A DNA stretch of 64,000 nt from Nephromyces sp. MM_2019 (Eukaryota; Apicomplexa; Aconoidasida; Nephromycida), in assembly GCA_015657535.1 (NCBI GenBank), contig JADHZB010000370.1:1-64000 (forward strand). Direction: 5' to 3'. Positions 1-12,200 of the stretch are shown piece after piece (position 1 is the first letter of the stretch; the number at the start of each line of letters is the position of its first letter). Position numbers and translations under genes: made by a program. The notes under the pieces were generated by a model. It saw only the letters and a program-made list of their open reading frames with translations, was not told where the DNA came from and ran no database searches.

Positions 1-83
1 ATATATGTACATATATTTATATGATTAAGCTAACCAATAATTAATACACCTTAACTCACTATATTGTTGTGAAAAAACCAAAA

Positions 84-410
84 ATGACGGCCTCTACAAA
101 AGATGATGTTTACACTATGGTCTCACATGCACAAGAACTTTTGAAATCCAATTACAACAGTTCAACTAATGGGGTTACAAATTCATCACAATTTGACCTA
201 TCTAAAAACAAAACTAAATATTTCAATGATAAAGTATACAAACAGATTTCTGATTTCATCGAAAATTACAATCATACAATTGGAATTATTTTAAACTCTT
301 GTGTTTATTATATTGATTTTTATGAAAAAGGTTAGTTATATCATTGTAATTAGCATATATAATTAATTTTGAATTTGGAAATTTTAATCAGAAATTTTAA
401 AATGTAACAT

Positions 411-441
<31 letters not shown>

Positions 442-1440
442 CACATCACTCTTTTTTTCTTATTTTATGATAAGCACTTAAATATATCATGAAAGCTTAA
501 CTATGAATACTTCTAAGATTGCACATATACAAATCCCACAATTTTATATATTTTAGACACTCAATAAGCCTATAATTATTTTAAATTACATGGAATTATC
601 TTAGAATACATGAATGAAATCACACTGAAGTATCCAGAATTAAATGAGATTATCTGTGAACATATTAAGTTATCCGAGATAATATACAGCTTCATGAGTT
701 ATAAAAAATAAAAATTCTCAATATGCAATTCTTATACCTATTCAGACTCTAATTGGGAAAAGCGTATTATCCAATTATACACGTTCCAAAGCTTATATCA
801 AGCTATTAAATTAACCTTTATTAATTATTATAATCATGGAAACATAGAAAATCGACTCAGAAAAATCGACTTTCCAAAGCATGCCATTTCCTCAAATCCA
901 GAATGTTTTACCATAAGAATAAGGCCAAACAAAAAACTAAATTCAATTTCGGAAGGAGAAAGCAACAAAGTATTTGCTTCTTTACCTGATTTACAAGCTA
1001 TTTTCAAGATAAAAAACAAAAAATGCTTTAATGCATGTCAATTACTACTTAAACTCATTAAGGATACAGAATTCACTTTTGAACTAATAATTACGAAGTG
1101 GTTTGGAAATTTACATGCATTTTATGCCTGTTCAACATTGGAAATCATGAAACTTGTCCTAAAATTGCAAATAACTAAAATGATACCAACTAGAATGATA
1201 TTTCAGAAAGAAATCAATGAAGATTACGACACATTACTTTCAATTTATGAAGTAAGACAAATATTTTGATGATCTCAAATATATCTACATACAAATGTAC
1301 AATTAATTAAACAGACAGACACTGCAAATATACTAGACGATTCGATGATTAAGACATATGACGAGCATCTCCAGAAAAAAATTAATAAATGCAAATTTGA
1401 AAGGTTAAACAAATGCAAATTTAGACAGGTTTACACATAA
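84..1440 (+). CDS. Unidentified 4-exon protein, about 335 aa
   Basis: I do not recognise this protein. Four exons with matching phases give one frame: 84-330, 569-697, 746-1251 and 1315-1440. The start is the ATG at 84; an in-frame GTG lies just upstream at 69 but has no support. Introns are GT-AG; the 48-nt one (698-745) is the shortest I modelled here. The predicted product has no signal peptide or obvious membrane span. It is helix-like and rich in Ile, Leu, Asn and Lys, and the third exon (about 169 residues) is the best-ordered part, with scattered Cys and aromatic residues. The C-terminal 40 residues are Lys-rich and include a short repeated CKF motif. Intron 1 holds a TA microsatellite. 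The gene could begin with an exon left of the window. That it is a gene is fairly secure, because the phases agree across three introns; its function is unknown. Confidence 0.65.
411..431. repeat. (TA)n microsatellite in an intron
   Basis: A run of about ten TA units followed by a short CA run, inside intron 1 of the first gene. A similar TA run of about 20 bp lies at 3465-3484 in gene-free DNA. Confidence 0.8.
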
Positions 1441-4400
1441 TGACTTATTATTATATTGTTTTATGAAGAGTAACGTAAAACACAACACAGCAAAATATTT
1501 AATTATAACACCATAATATAAACCTACACACATTTGTAAAAATAAAAAATAAAAATTCGCTTAAGATACAAAGAAACAAGAGAAAAACCTAAATTATAAA
1601 AATATATCACGAGTTCAGAACGCAACAATGTGTTGTATATATAAACATGAAGTTAATACTTCATTTTGTATCAAATATTTGGCATTTTAACATTTAACAA
1701 CTTCAGGATGAGAAAAACCAAGATAAAAACTTCAGAACGTTTCCGAAATTTTGTAAATAACATACTCAACCAATTAATCATGCTTTACAAATATATTTTA
1801 AGAGTTGAAAGGTTAGTCATTCATTGGTTAGAGAAAATATACCCAGATATATTAGCATAATTTGAGTTTATAACTTACCATCTTACTGCAAACTATTATC
1901 TAATAAGTGATTTATATCTATTTATTTGTACATTAACACTTTTCATCAATTTTAAAAATCTAGAAATGATCAAATCTAAATATTAAATTTGAATTTATAC
2001 ACATATATATATAGATATAAGGTTTTTGATGTTTTGGAACAGAACAAGCCTTTCCGAATTATTTTATTGCCTGAGCCCCTTTATAAGGCTTTTTTTCTTC
2101 TTTAGAAAACAAAAATTATTATATTGGATTTCATGGATTGTTCCATTTTGTAAGCTAACCACCCAAAATCTATTTCTACACTATATACAAACATAGCACC
2201 TATTGATTAATGAAATAAATATCGTGTATTGCTTATACATAAACGTATAAAATAATCCTGAAAATATTTATTATACCCAAGATAACACAGCTTACACATA
2301 ATCTAGTTTTTCCAATCATTTCATTAAATTTAATTATACACATATCATTTCATAAAGTTATATAAACTTTTTGTTAAAAGATATGGCAAAATAGATTTAC
2401 AAAAATTTTACCCAACCTAATTATCAAGATCACAGAATCTAAACTAATAGAAACTCATACACAATGAGCTGTTTACTAAAAATTGTGTATCAATACACAA
2501 TTGAATTCTTTAATCTTATCGCATATACATTCACAGTTGAAAATTACTGTATTTAAGAACCTACTTGTATATAAGTACATATTCTAAAAATATAGCCTTA
2601 AAAACTCATACTACACACATCTAGATTCATATCATATACATAATTTGTTGTGTTTTCATAGTACTAGAGGCAGTATCTATTTTATTATCAAAGATTTCGG
2701 AACGCTCAACTGACTCAAGTGCTCTAGAATTAACAGAATCTCACTTACGGTTACCTTACCTAATAAATAACTACAAAAGTTTATATATTTATTATAAATT
2801 ATAAAGTCTCAGCATATAAGAACATTATCTATATAGACACATTAAGTATATAAATCGAAAAGTAAATACACACACATAGCTACAGATTTTACATAAATAT
2901 TTATTTTTATGGCGTCTTTCTCACAATACGCAAACTTAAATCACAACATTATATAGATCTATAAACAAAAATATTGGTTTTATAAATTTTAATGTATGTA
3001 GTGAGCAAGACCTTTTTTCATATTTTATCCGACCTCCATTTATTGACATATTTCCACTCTTGGAAACTCTTTGGCAAAATAATACAGGAATACCAAACCC
3101 ATTTAATTTTCAGTATGAGATAATTGTCATAAATTGTGTTTAACAGATTAATTGTATCTGTGTAGAAAAAATAATTTCACTAAATCTTTTTAATTAAGTT
3201 TTAGCGATTAAAAATAGCATGAAGTCGTTGAAATTTCCATTACCGTGTAAACTAATAACCCTCACTACTTACTCACAAATACAGCTACTATATAAGATTA
3301 CACACCCACAGCATATATTGTAATTATACATCTTTTTAAATGTTATCAGGTACATCCGAAGAAAATGGAAGATATTTCATCACTATTACAACCACACATC
3401 AGTTTAATACATATAAAACATCTCACAAGTGTGTCTTTTTTACTAATAGAAACTAACTTTACAGTATATATATATATATATATAACCATTTTGAAAATAA
3501 CTAAATATGACTATTGTAAAAGAATCTTAACAATTTACTTTGTAATAAAATTATATAATTTTTCATTATTATCAATAATATTGAAAAAGAATTATATATA
3601 TATATATTATAATGATAATAATAATCCAAATGTTTTGTTAAATAATTCATTTATAAAAAATAATCATATTGAACTAAGTGTATAATTAATCATTAGTTCA
3701 ATTGAATTTTTTATTGTGTTATATTGTTATAAAATCGTATTTTTGATGGTTACTAATTACACGTAAATAAAATATATATAAATTCATTAATAAAAAACAA
3801 TTCGAATAATAAAAAGCTTTTAACATACAACTTATAGGTACAATTAATTATAAATAATTTTAGGAAACTAATTTATATAATATTTTCTTTTGCTTATATT
3901 TTATAAAGCAGTTTAGATACATGATAAATTAGTGTAATTAATTTTCTTCATTTATTTAGTTGATACACAACCTCAAGAATATTTTAATTTTCATGTATCT
4001 CTTGAAGATAATATATGTATAAATGACATATATAACATTGCCTAATTTATAAGTGTAACACAATTATATTTATTGCTTTAAATAATTTAAGGTTTTTTTT
4101 TAAAAATGATCTGAAAAGAAAAATAACTGCGGTTAAATTCTTTCAAGTGTGTTTTATCATTACAGGAAGGATCTGGGAGGGTGATTTAAAAAGGGATGGG
4201 GAAAATGTGCAAATTGTCATGAAAATTAAAAAAAAGTATTAATTCTAGCAAAAATTTATTAAAAAAGAAATTTTCAAGTGACAGCCTCGATATTTATTTT
4301 ATTGCTTGCAAATAAGCTTCTAATGGCGTTGTTAATTTTTTCTAAAATTGGTGATAGAGATTTAATATATGTTTTTGTTTGTCCTTTCTATATAAGCCAA

Positions 4401-6591
4401 GAAATAAATTGTTTATTAAAATCAGAGTTGTATTTTTAATACAAGAAGAAATAATATTTTTAAAGTGAAAAAATGTTAACAGTCGTTCTCAATAATTGCA
4501 TATTATCTAATAAAATATATATATAAGAATGGTTGTGAGTGTATGAGCGGATGGGAGTAGGGTGAGTATGTAAATTGCGTAGACACAGGCAAGCTTGATA
4601 GATAAAGAGTGAATATAGTTCATTGCTTTAGGGCCACCATTATATATTTGCTAATCTATTCAATTCAATTTGTATGGCTATGTATATGATACGTACATAA
4701 ATTCAAGAGTGTTAAGAAGAAAAAGCAATAGAAAAGTGCTTTATAAATGTAATTGTAAACGAAGAAATATGCTCATCAATAATTTGTGAGTAATGTATAG
4801 ATAACTATATAAAAATGTTTGTTTAGGCTAGTTGTCTTCATGTGTGTCCCATATCCATGTTTATGGTCAAGTGGTTATATATATATGTTTATCTCCGATT
4901 TTGATTTATACCCTTAAACATGTACTTGGATAAAATGATCAAAATTAATTATCTTTAGATTATATTAGTACTTTTTCCTGAAGCATAATTTTCCTAAATT
5001 AAAATTAATTTGAATTTAATAGAATTGTCAACGTATGACTAAAAGAGGGAAAATATAAAAAATAGACTAGTTAAGTCTGTATTTTAAGAAAATAATTAAT
5101 TAAAATGGTTAGAAATTAATACAGCCTAAAAACATAATTAAATGATGTTATATGCACCTTGCGAAAAGGAAAATAAAAAAGTTGGGCAAAATTTTGGTTA
5201 ATCCATACGAGTTGTTAGTTTATATGTGTGAGTATAGTGTCTAATATGTGTGTTTGTATTCAGTATGCTCGAAATATTTAAAATCCTTTGGATGTGTAAA
5301 AGGTTTATTTAAATGAAATCTGATGTTATAAGTGTGTAGTTAGTTATTTATGTTTGGTGAAAGCATGTAAAAATAAATTATATCCACATAGCCTTGCTCT
5401 ATACATATAGGTTAGCTGAGATAATCTAAAAACTTTATATAACATGTATCTTTAAAACATAAACATATTTTATGTCTAAGATCTTAAAAGAAGTTCTAGA
5501 AACTTGTAAAACATAAATAATTAGTATTATGAAATACATTGAGATTAAATCATATTGAAATTATATTAGCAAAGTTTCGTTTATTATGCATTACTTAAAT
5601 AAAAATCTGAAAAATTCAATTGGGCAGATATGTGTATATATATTGGTATGTGTCCTCTTAAATTAATTGTTTTGACAATAAATAGGCAAAAAAAATATTT
5701 GCCAAATTTCAAAAAGAGATTAAAAGAATTCAAAGAAGTATGTAAAATATGAAAGTCATTTAGAGTTGGTATTTCAACTTAAAAAGATATCTTACATAAA
5801 AAATATTTGTATGTTAAAGTTTATTGAAAATCCTTTATTCACTATTTGAATTTGAAAAGTAACTTTAGATGAAATTTAGATTATAAATATTCATTCTTAG
5901 GTGAAAATTTTGTTAATAAAATTAATATCTCCGTGCTTTTATATAAATGGATCGCATTATTCGCGTATTAGATATAATTTTATGTAGGTTGTATTTAATT
6001 AAAAATAGGTAATAATGTGATCTCAAGATTCAATGAATAATATATCGCGGATAAATTCAAAGAGTAAAAAATTGAAATGATTACAGAAGAATAATTTTTG
6101 TGTGGGTTAGGATGAAGTGGGGTGTATGTAAGCTGTGTAAACATCGGTAAACGCGAGCGGTATTGAGGTTGTAAATTTAATTCTAAACAAATTGAGCCAG
6201 AGAAATGAATTATTCAGATTATCATAATGGATAGTAACAAAATGTATAAATACAGAATGCTTGTATGTATATATTTACGGTGGTACTAATTGTTATAAAA
6301 AGAATGAGTATAGCTGCATGAGATGAGGTGTTAATCTATGAAAAATTAATCTTAGATTGCTTTCAAGTGAGGAGAATCACATAGTATGGTTGTATTCTAG
6401 GATTGAGGTGTTGTAAACTCACTATGGACGAGTTGGTATAAAATAATAAATTATGTCTTATTTTTTGATTGACTGAGTGGAGCTTTGTGAAGGTAATATA
6501 TGGGGACTTCGGTTGTGTGTTAGTAGTCATCAGTTTGTTAAATTGTTGACTTATAAATTTTATGGGCTAAATAATATTAAGTTCTATATAA
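1441..6591. other. Gene-free stretch between two convergent genes
   Basis: I see no convincing exon here. Small open frames (for example at 1666-1860 and 3365-3685) are A+T-driven; the latter runs through a TA microsatellite. The visible structure is a change in base skew. From 1.4 to about 3.4 kb the + strand has more C than G, and from about 4.1 kb to the AP2 gene it has more G than C. The + strand gene ends on the left and the AP2 gene ends on the right, so this fits long 3' transcribed flanks meeting near 3.4-4.1 kb. That reading is inference. Confidence 0.5.
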
Positions 6592-9231
6592 TTAAAGGTT
6601 TATAGGATGAGAATTATCATCTTTGTTATCAATTGGTAAAAGGAGTCGTTCTAATTCGCCATATTCTGAAATTGTATTACCCTCGAGATTTTGGTCATCA
6701 TTAAACTTTTCGATATTCTGAGTGCCTTCGAAATCTCTATTAAATGCTGTAATCAAACTTTCTAGTGTTGTTTCATCATCTGTTATATTTTGGTTATCTG
6801 TTAGGGCTTGACTTTTTGCTACCGAGTTTTTAATTAGCCCATAATTTGAATTGTGATATCTATCTAATGTATATGAATTATAGTAAGTGATGGGACTGTT
6901 TCTTGATGTGGTCAAATCATATGCATCATTTAAATCAGTTTCTTTAGGTTCAAAGGTATGAGTTCCTGTTTGTCCTCTTCTCGGCTCGAGCACATGTGTT
7001 CTCCTCGATTGTGGTGAATGTTTGCTAATTAAATTAGGAGAATGTGCTTGTTTCAAGGTTGGTGAGTAACTCATTCCAGATTGGGCTGTTAGTGTCCTTC
7101 TTAGCTCTAATTGAGGTTGTAAACTAACCTGTGGGGTTAAAGAAGGGCTTGTTTTGCCTTCGGACCTGAAATCTGAATTTTGAGCATTCGTATACGTAGA
7201 TTGTTTCGGATTTGACTCTATAGTGCTTGTAGATTCAGATTTATTATTATCTACGTTCACATTGTAGAAACTGTTTGTTAAAGAAATCGAGGATTCACTA
7301 TTTATGGGAATTGTTGTTGATGAAGCATCACCTAAGCTAGGAGCTTCTTGTTCATCTAGCTGAGAAGAAATTTGGAGGGTGTTTCTCTTATTGTAGTGTT
7401 TGATTAATTGGTCATAACTTAAAGTTCTTAATTCACGCGCGAGGGTAGCTAATTCAAGTGCTAGTTGATCACCATGATCTGAGATTTTGAAAGAAACTTT
7501 GAATTGCTTCCTCTTCTTAGAATCGAACCAATTTGCTACATAAGAATCTTTCCAAAAGAAGACACCAGTTGGTAGCAATTCTCCATTCTTCCCTCTTCCT
7601 TTCGAACGTCCCTTTTCATTAGCAAGATGTAATTTCTTTTTCAAGCGGTGTTTCTTGACTGAGTGGAATTTGTCTGTGTTAATGGTTGAGGAGCTAGAAG
7701 ACACTTCTTCGTCTAATGTATGTACAGCTGCATCCTTATTGTCATTAACTTGGTAAATAGAAGAGCGAATAGGAATGTTTCTTAATGTTGAGTCATCCTA
7801 ATTCAAAGAATAAGGTTTCAAGAATCAGTATTAAAGAAAGTCTATAATATTGCATTTATTTTGAAGATGTTGGCAGGTTTTTCAAGTATAGGATGGTATA
7901 TTCTTATATAAATGAGAATGAAATAAAGATCTAAGTGGTTTCAGGATAGAATGTGTATATTAAAAGTCTAATTAGCGGATTTGAGTTTAATATGGAGAAA
8001 GGGGAAATGATTATGTGGTTCTTAATTTTGGGTAATATATATAAAAGTGTATAGTATTAGGTTTTAATATAAAAGTATTTATAGATTTTTGTCTTAAAAA
8101 ACTAAGAAAAATTGTGTTTCAGTTGCATGAGCCAAGTGAGAAGGTTTCTATAATTTATTTAGTTCTTTTGTAGATGCCCCAATGTCAATTCAATTCAAAA
8201 ATTTAAAAGAAGTTTGCTTCGAGCAATAATTTTCCATCGCTAAATTCCCATAATTGCATAGTAAGAATGTAGAATCATTTATAATTAAAAATCTAGAGAA
8301 GTATATATAATAAGCTAACCTGATGTGATTCATCGTATGTCATTCTGCTAGTTGGGTGACCAAGATAGTTGTGTGTATAAGTTGAAGATTTGGAAGTGAA
8401 ATATTCTTGTGTTAAAAGTTTTCTATCAGCTTCATTCCCAAGTTTATCATTATCAGATTTAATCGGTGATCGAATGAGCTGATATCTACTTGAATACTGA
8501 GGTTTGGATCGATATAAAGACCATTTTCTATAACAATACTTTGGGTAGTCCCCGGTTAGGACCGATCCATATAGTGTCGCCAGTAAGCGTTCGCTTCGAG
8601 CTTCCTCGTCATCAACTTTTTGACAAGAGTGATGTGAAGGTGATCTTAACAGTGATTTAATCTTATTTTTCTGAAATTTGAATGCAGGGAATGTGGTAGA
8701 TACACTTTCATTCAAATTCTCATAACTGTGTATAGGTTTATTTGTTTGACACGGTGAATTGGTTGAAGATGTGGAAATTGTTGCTAGTTGTGTTATGTCG
8801 AGATCTTGAGAAAGCAGTGAGGGTGAAAAATCCATTGTTTGAGATGTTTTGGGCATTGAGGATACATTGAAATCTGAATTCTTTTGACTTGTAGAGATAT
8901 GAGGTTGAATTGTGAGTTTATCATCATCCTGATGATAATCGGAGTGGGAGGTCTCTTTGGCTATTATTTGTTGACTATAGTCTTCTTTAAGATTTGACCT
9001 TTGATCCATGTTAAATATAGTTTCCGATACAATTGAAATCTCTGGAGTCTTCAATTTATCGTGGACAATTTCGGTTGATCCTAACCTGGAGTTATCGTCA
9101 TCATCAGTCCATTGTATATTCTGTGAATTGCCTAGGAAAGGTATTGATGAAGTGTAGGGTGCATCATCTTGTAATTCAGATGGTGAAATACTACCTTTAA
9201 TGCGCAATTTATCATTGTTAGGATGCCTCAT
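6592..9231 (-). CDS. AP2-domain (ApiAP2-like) DNA-binding protein, about 705 aa
   Basis: Two exons, 9231-8320 and 7797-6592, joined in phase 0 across a 522-nt intron (donor GTTAGC, acceptor TTAG). The start is the ATG at 9231, directly preceded by an in-frame TAA. Exon 1 (304 aa) is mostly low-complexity Ser/Thr/Asp/Gln sequence, with one ordered, aromatic and Cys-containing block at about residues 210-255. Exon 2 starts with a Lys/Arg-rich stretch and then, at about residues 379-437, a segment that fits an AP2 domain: a TGVFF strand, the YVANW motif, a basic KKRKQFKVSF strand, then an Ala/Leu-rich helix. The rest is disordered. Single-AP2 proteins with long disordered flanks are typical of apicomplexan transcription factors. 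No second AP2 domain or AT-hook was found. About 5 kb of gene-free DNA flanks it on each side. The domain call rests on motif reading alone. Confidence 0.65.
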
Positions 9232-12200
9232 TTATGATAATTGCTTTTGATGGTAATCGGGTTTACCTCGTGGGTTGTCGAGGCTAAAAAAAAAATATAG
9301 TATATTGTAATGTTTACGGGGTTTTATGTGTATTATTTCAGTATTGAATTCTAAAAATCAATACAATCAACATGTAAATTATTTTGTATTTCTCAATCAA
9401 GAAATGTTTTCTTTCAAAGAGTTTAAGCTATGAGTTTATGAGCCTGTTTAGTCTCATTCTGGAGATTTCATAGTTAAAACATTTTAATAACCCTAAACCT
9501 CCCAAGCAAGGTGAGGTTAAGGCTTTATCCATTACAATTAAATTATTATACTCTCATATCGATCCTTGTTGCCCTATGTTTACATAAATATAGAAATGTG
9601 TTACATTGAAACTTAGTACTTGTTGCATAGCCATTTATTCGTAACTCATGTATCAATCAGCATTATTTTTTGCTCCATAAATTAGGGAGTTGAGGATGAA
9701 TTTCTTATAATTTGTTTTCGCGCAAGATGTGTAAAAAAGAGTAGAGTACATAGCCAATAACTTATATTTAAATATTTTTTGTTGTACATACTGAGCGTTG
9801 CTGTGTAGGTATATATAAAATTTTCAATTGGGTATTAAATCTAAATAGTTGGAATACTTTGTACATATATACGTATAAATATAATATGTGTGTGTGTAAA
9901 TTGTTTCAACTGGTTGGTTTACTTTATGTAGTCGTGTGCTTTTTAGTTGTGCGCAACGCTAATTTATAGAGATGTTTAGCTATTTTAATTAGTGGTAAGG
10001 AAAATGTATCCTAAAATATCTCAGTAGTATATATAAAGAAGTGAATTTTAAAATGCCAGGGGTGTAGAGTATTAACTCACTGTAAGCATGCCTGAGACTA
10101 ACACAATTCATCTTTATGATTCAAGTGTAATAAATCAGTCTCCTAAAAGTAACTGGTAATTATTTAGTGTATCGAGAAAATAATTCAAACACAACAAATT
10201 GGTGTTTGAAAAACAACTAGATTTCATAACTAAATATAACCAAGTCACTATTTTAATTAGATTTCTAATCTCGAACGAAAAATTATTATCCCAAATAAAA
10301 ACTTTTGTCATGTACTAAAACGCTAATAGAACACGTAGTGTGTTTAACATATAGTCTGCTTATTGCGGATTGATCACATTAAGTTTTTGAAAATTTTTTG
10401 AGGTGTCTAAGGAGATTAACATATGTGTTTGTGTGTCTGTAGATGACTATAATTGTGTATATATGTGTATTATATAGATATATACAAATATTCCTTATCA
10501 TCCAAACGCAAATTTAAGCTTATTCATTTTGTAGAAACCAAAATTGGATATAGACGAATTAAAAATTTATAGATTCTTTACCTTTCGATCCCTTTATAGC
10601 TTCGATAAGATCTCTGATGAAGTATCTTCTAAAGGCCAAGTTTCGGACATGTGTACAAAAAAAGTGTTAAAAATGACGTCTATTTATTTGTTCATTTTCG
10701 AAAATTGGAGCAATGTGAAAAACAAATTTATGCTAAGACTTTTTTATATGAGCTAAGAGTGTTTTGCCTGTTTTACTTTTATACATTACTAGGAATGTTA
10801 TCAGATTTCTACCTAGTTTAAACCTTTTAGGAGTAATATATTCTCTTCAGAAAAAAGAATATTTTATGATCACATTATATAAATTTGTTATGTATGGGTT
10901 ATATCTTTATACCAAGTTCAAAACAACAACATAAATTGAAGAATTAGAACAAAGAGGGGAGGAAGAATGTATAACACGAGCTATGATGAAAGTACTAGCT
11001 AGCTAGATATAAATGCTTTTATAAATATCAATGAGGTATACGTATAAATAGAGTTTGGAAAAATGAAATAACACAAAGTAGTAGTTGATTTCAACATCTT
11101 GGATGCTGCTTTGGGTTATGATATTTTAAAATTTTAGCGTAATTTTAAAAATTAGTAATCTTTAATCAACCATTAAAGCTTTAAAATAAGATGAATGCAA
11201 TAAGCATGATAGGCAACAATAATTTATTGCATTCTCTGGTGTATTAATTTTATATGTAAAACTAGAATTTAAGTAGCTATTAAGTCATAATCTTAAATGT
11301 TATTTTACTTTAGTAGCTGTTATCTTGTTAAATTTCTGTGATAAAATTGTTAATAATCTAAATAAAGTACTACAAACTTTAATTATTAATTCCTACCAGT
11401 AGTAGGATGACATATTGTTGCTATCAATAAGTATTCCTTCATAAGCTTGCTAGTAGCGTTTGTCTTGACTATTTTACGTGTCATTGTGTGCAATGTTGTG
11501 TACTTGTTACTGTGTGTGCTGTAATTATTTATCTGTTTTTGCTGGTGTTTAAGCAACTGCGTGTGTGTTGTTGTTGTGTGTAACGTGTGTAAGTGTGTTA
11601 TATCTTAGGGCTAAGCACAGGGAGTAGTTGATTTATGCTAGCGTCTCTCTATAGGCTAAATATCACTAACTATAGCGTATGACGACGTATAGTTAAGTTG
11701 GGTTATTTTTATTTTTTATCTCAGAATTTTCATAATTAAAGAATGTTAAACTAGCCCGCGAAATACGTAACACTTTAATATCGATCGAGAAATATACTTG
11801 GGGGCCAAAGGCTTCATTATACTAAGGCTTAACTTGTAAAGGGAATGGGAGGGAAAAAAAAAGGATGAATTAAAAGCAAAAATTTTTTTTTAGAAAAATA
11901 TTATATCCCATATATATCTCTCTTCTTCCTATGTTTCCTTTTTCATTAGTTCATAGTTTCGTGTCTGTTTTGTTTCGGATATTCTTGAATTTAGGAGGGT
12001 ATTGTGGGAGTTTTACTCTTTCCAAATTGTGGGCCATTTTGTTCAAGAATTTCTGTTATTTCTTGTTATTTGTGGTCTTCACTTCTTTTAGTTTTTTTTT
12101 TGTAAAACTATAATTCATATCTCTCTTTGGTATTAGTTTGTGTTCTACCTTGATTATGTTAGGTTATCTAGCATTGAGCTGTTCTCTTGTGTGTATGCTA

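Noticed and set aside
3365..3685. A 106-codon open frame on the + strand
   Set aside because: It runs through a TA microsatellite coding Tyr-Ile repeats and is otherwise Asn/Ile/Lys-rich as chance A+T sequence would be.
6592..9231. Two separate genes for the two large minus-strand frames
   Set aside because: The first frame ends at a donor after a Gln codon and the second begins at an acceptor with no ATG near its 5' edge, and phases agree; one two-exon gene is simpler.
11931..12113. A 60-codon Phe-rich frame on the + strand
   Set aside because: Explained by T-rich DNA; no other coding signs.
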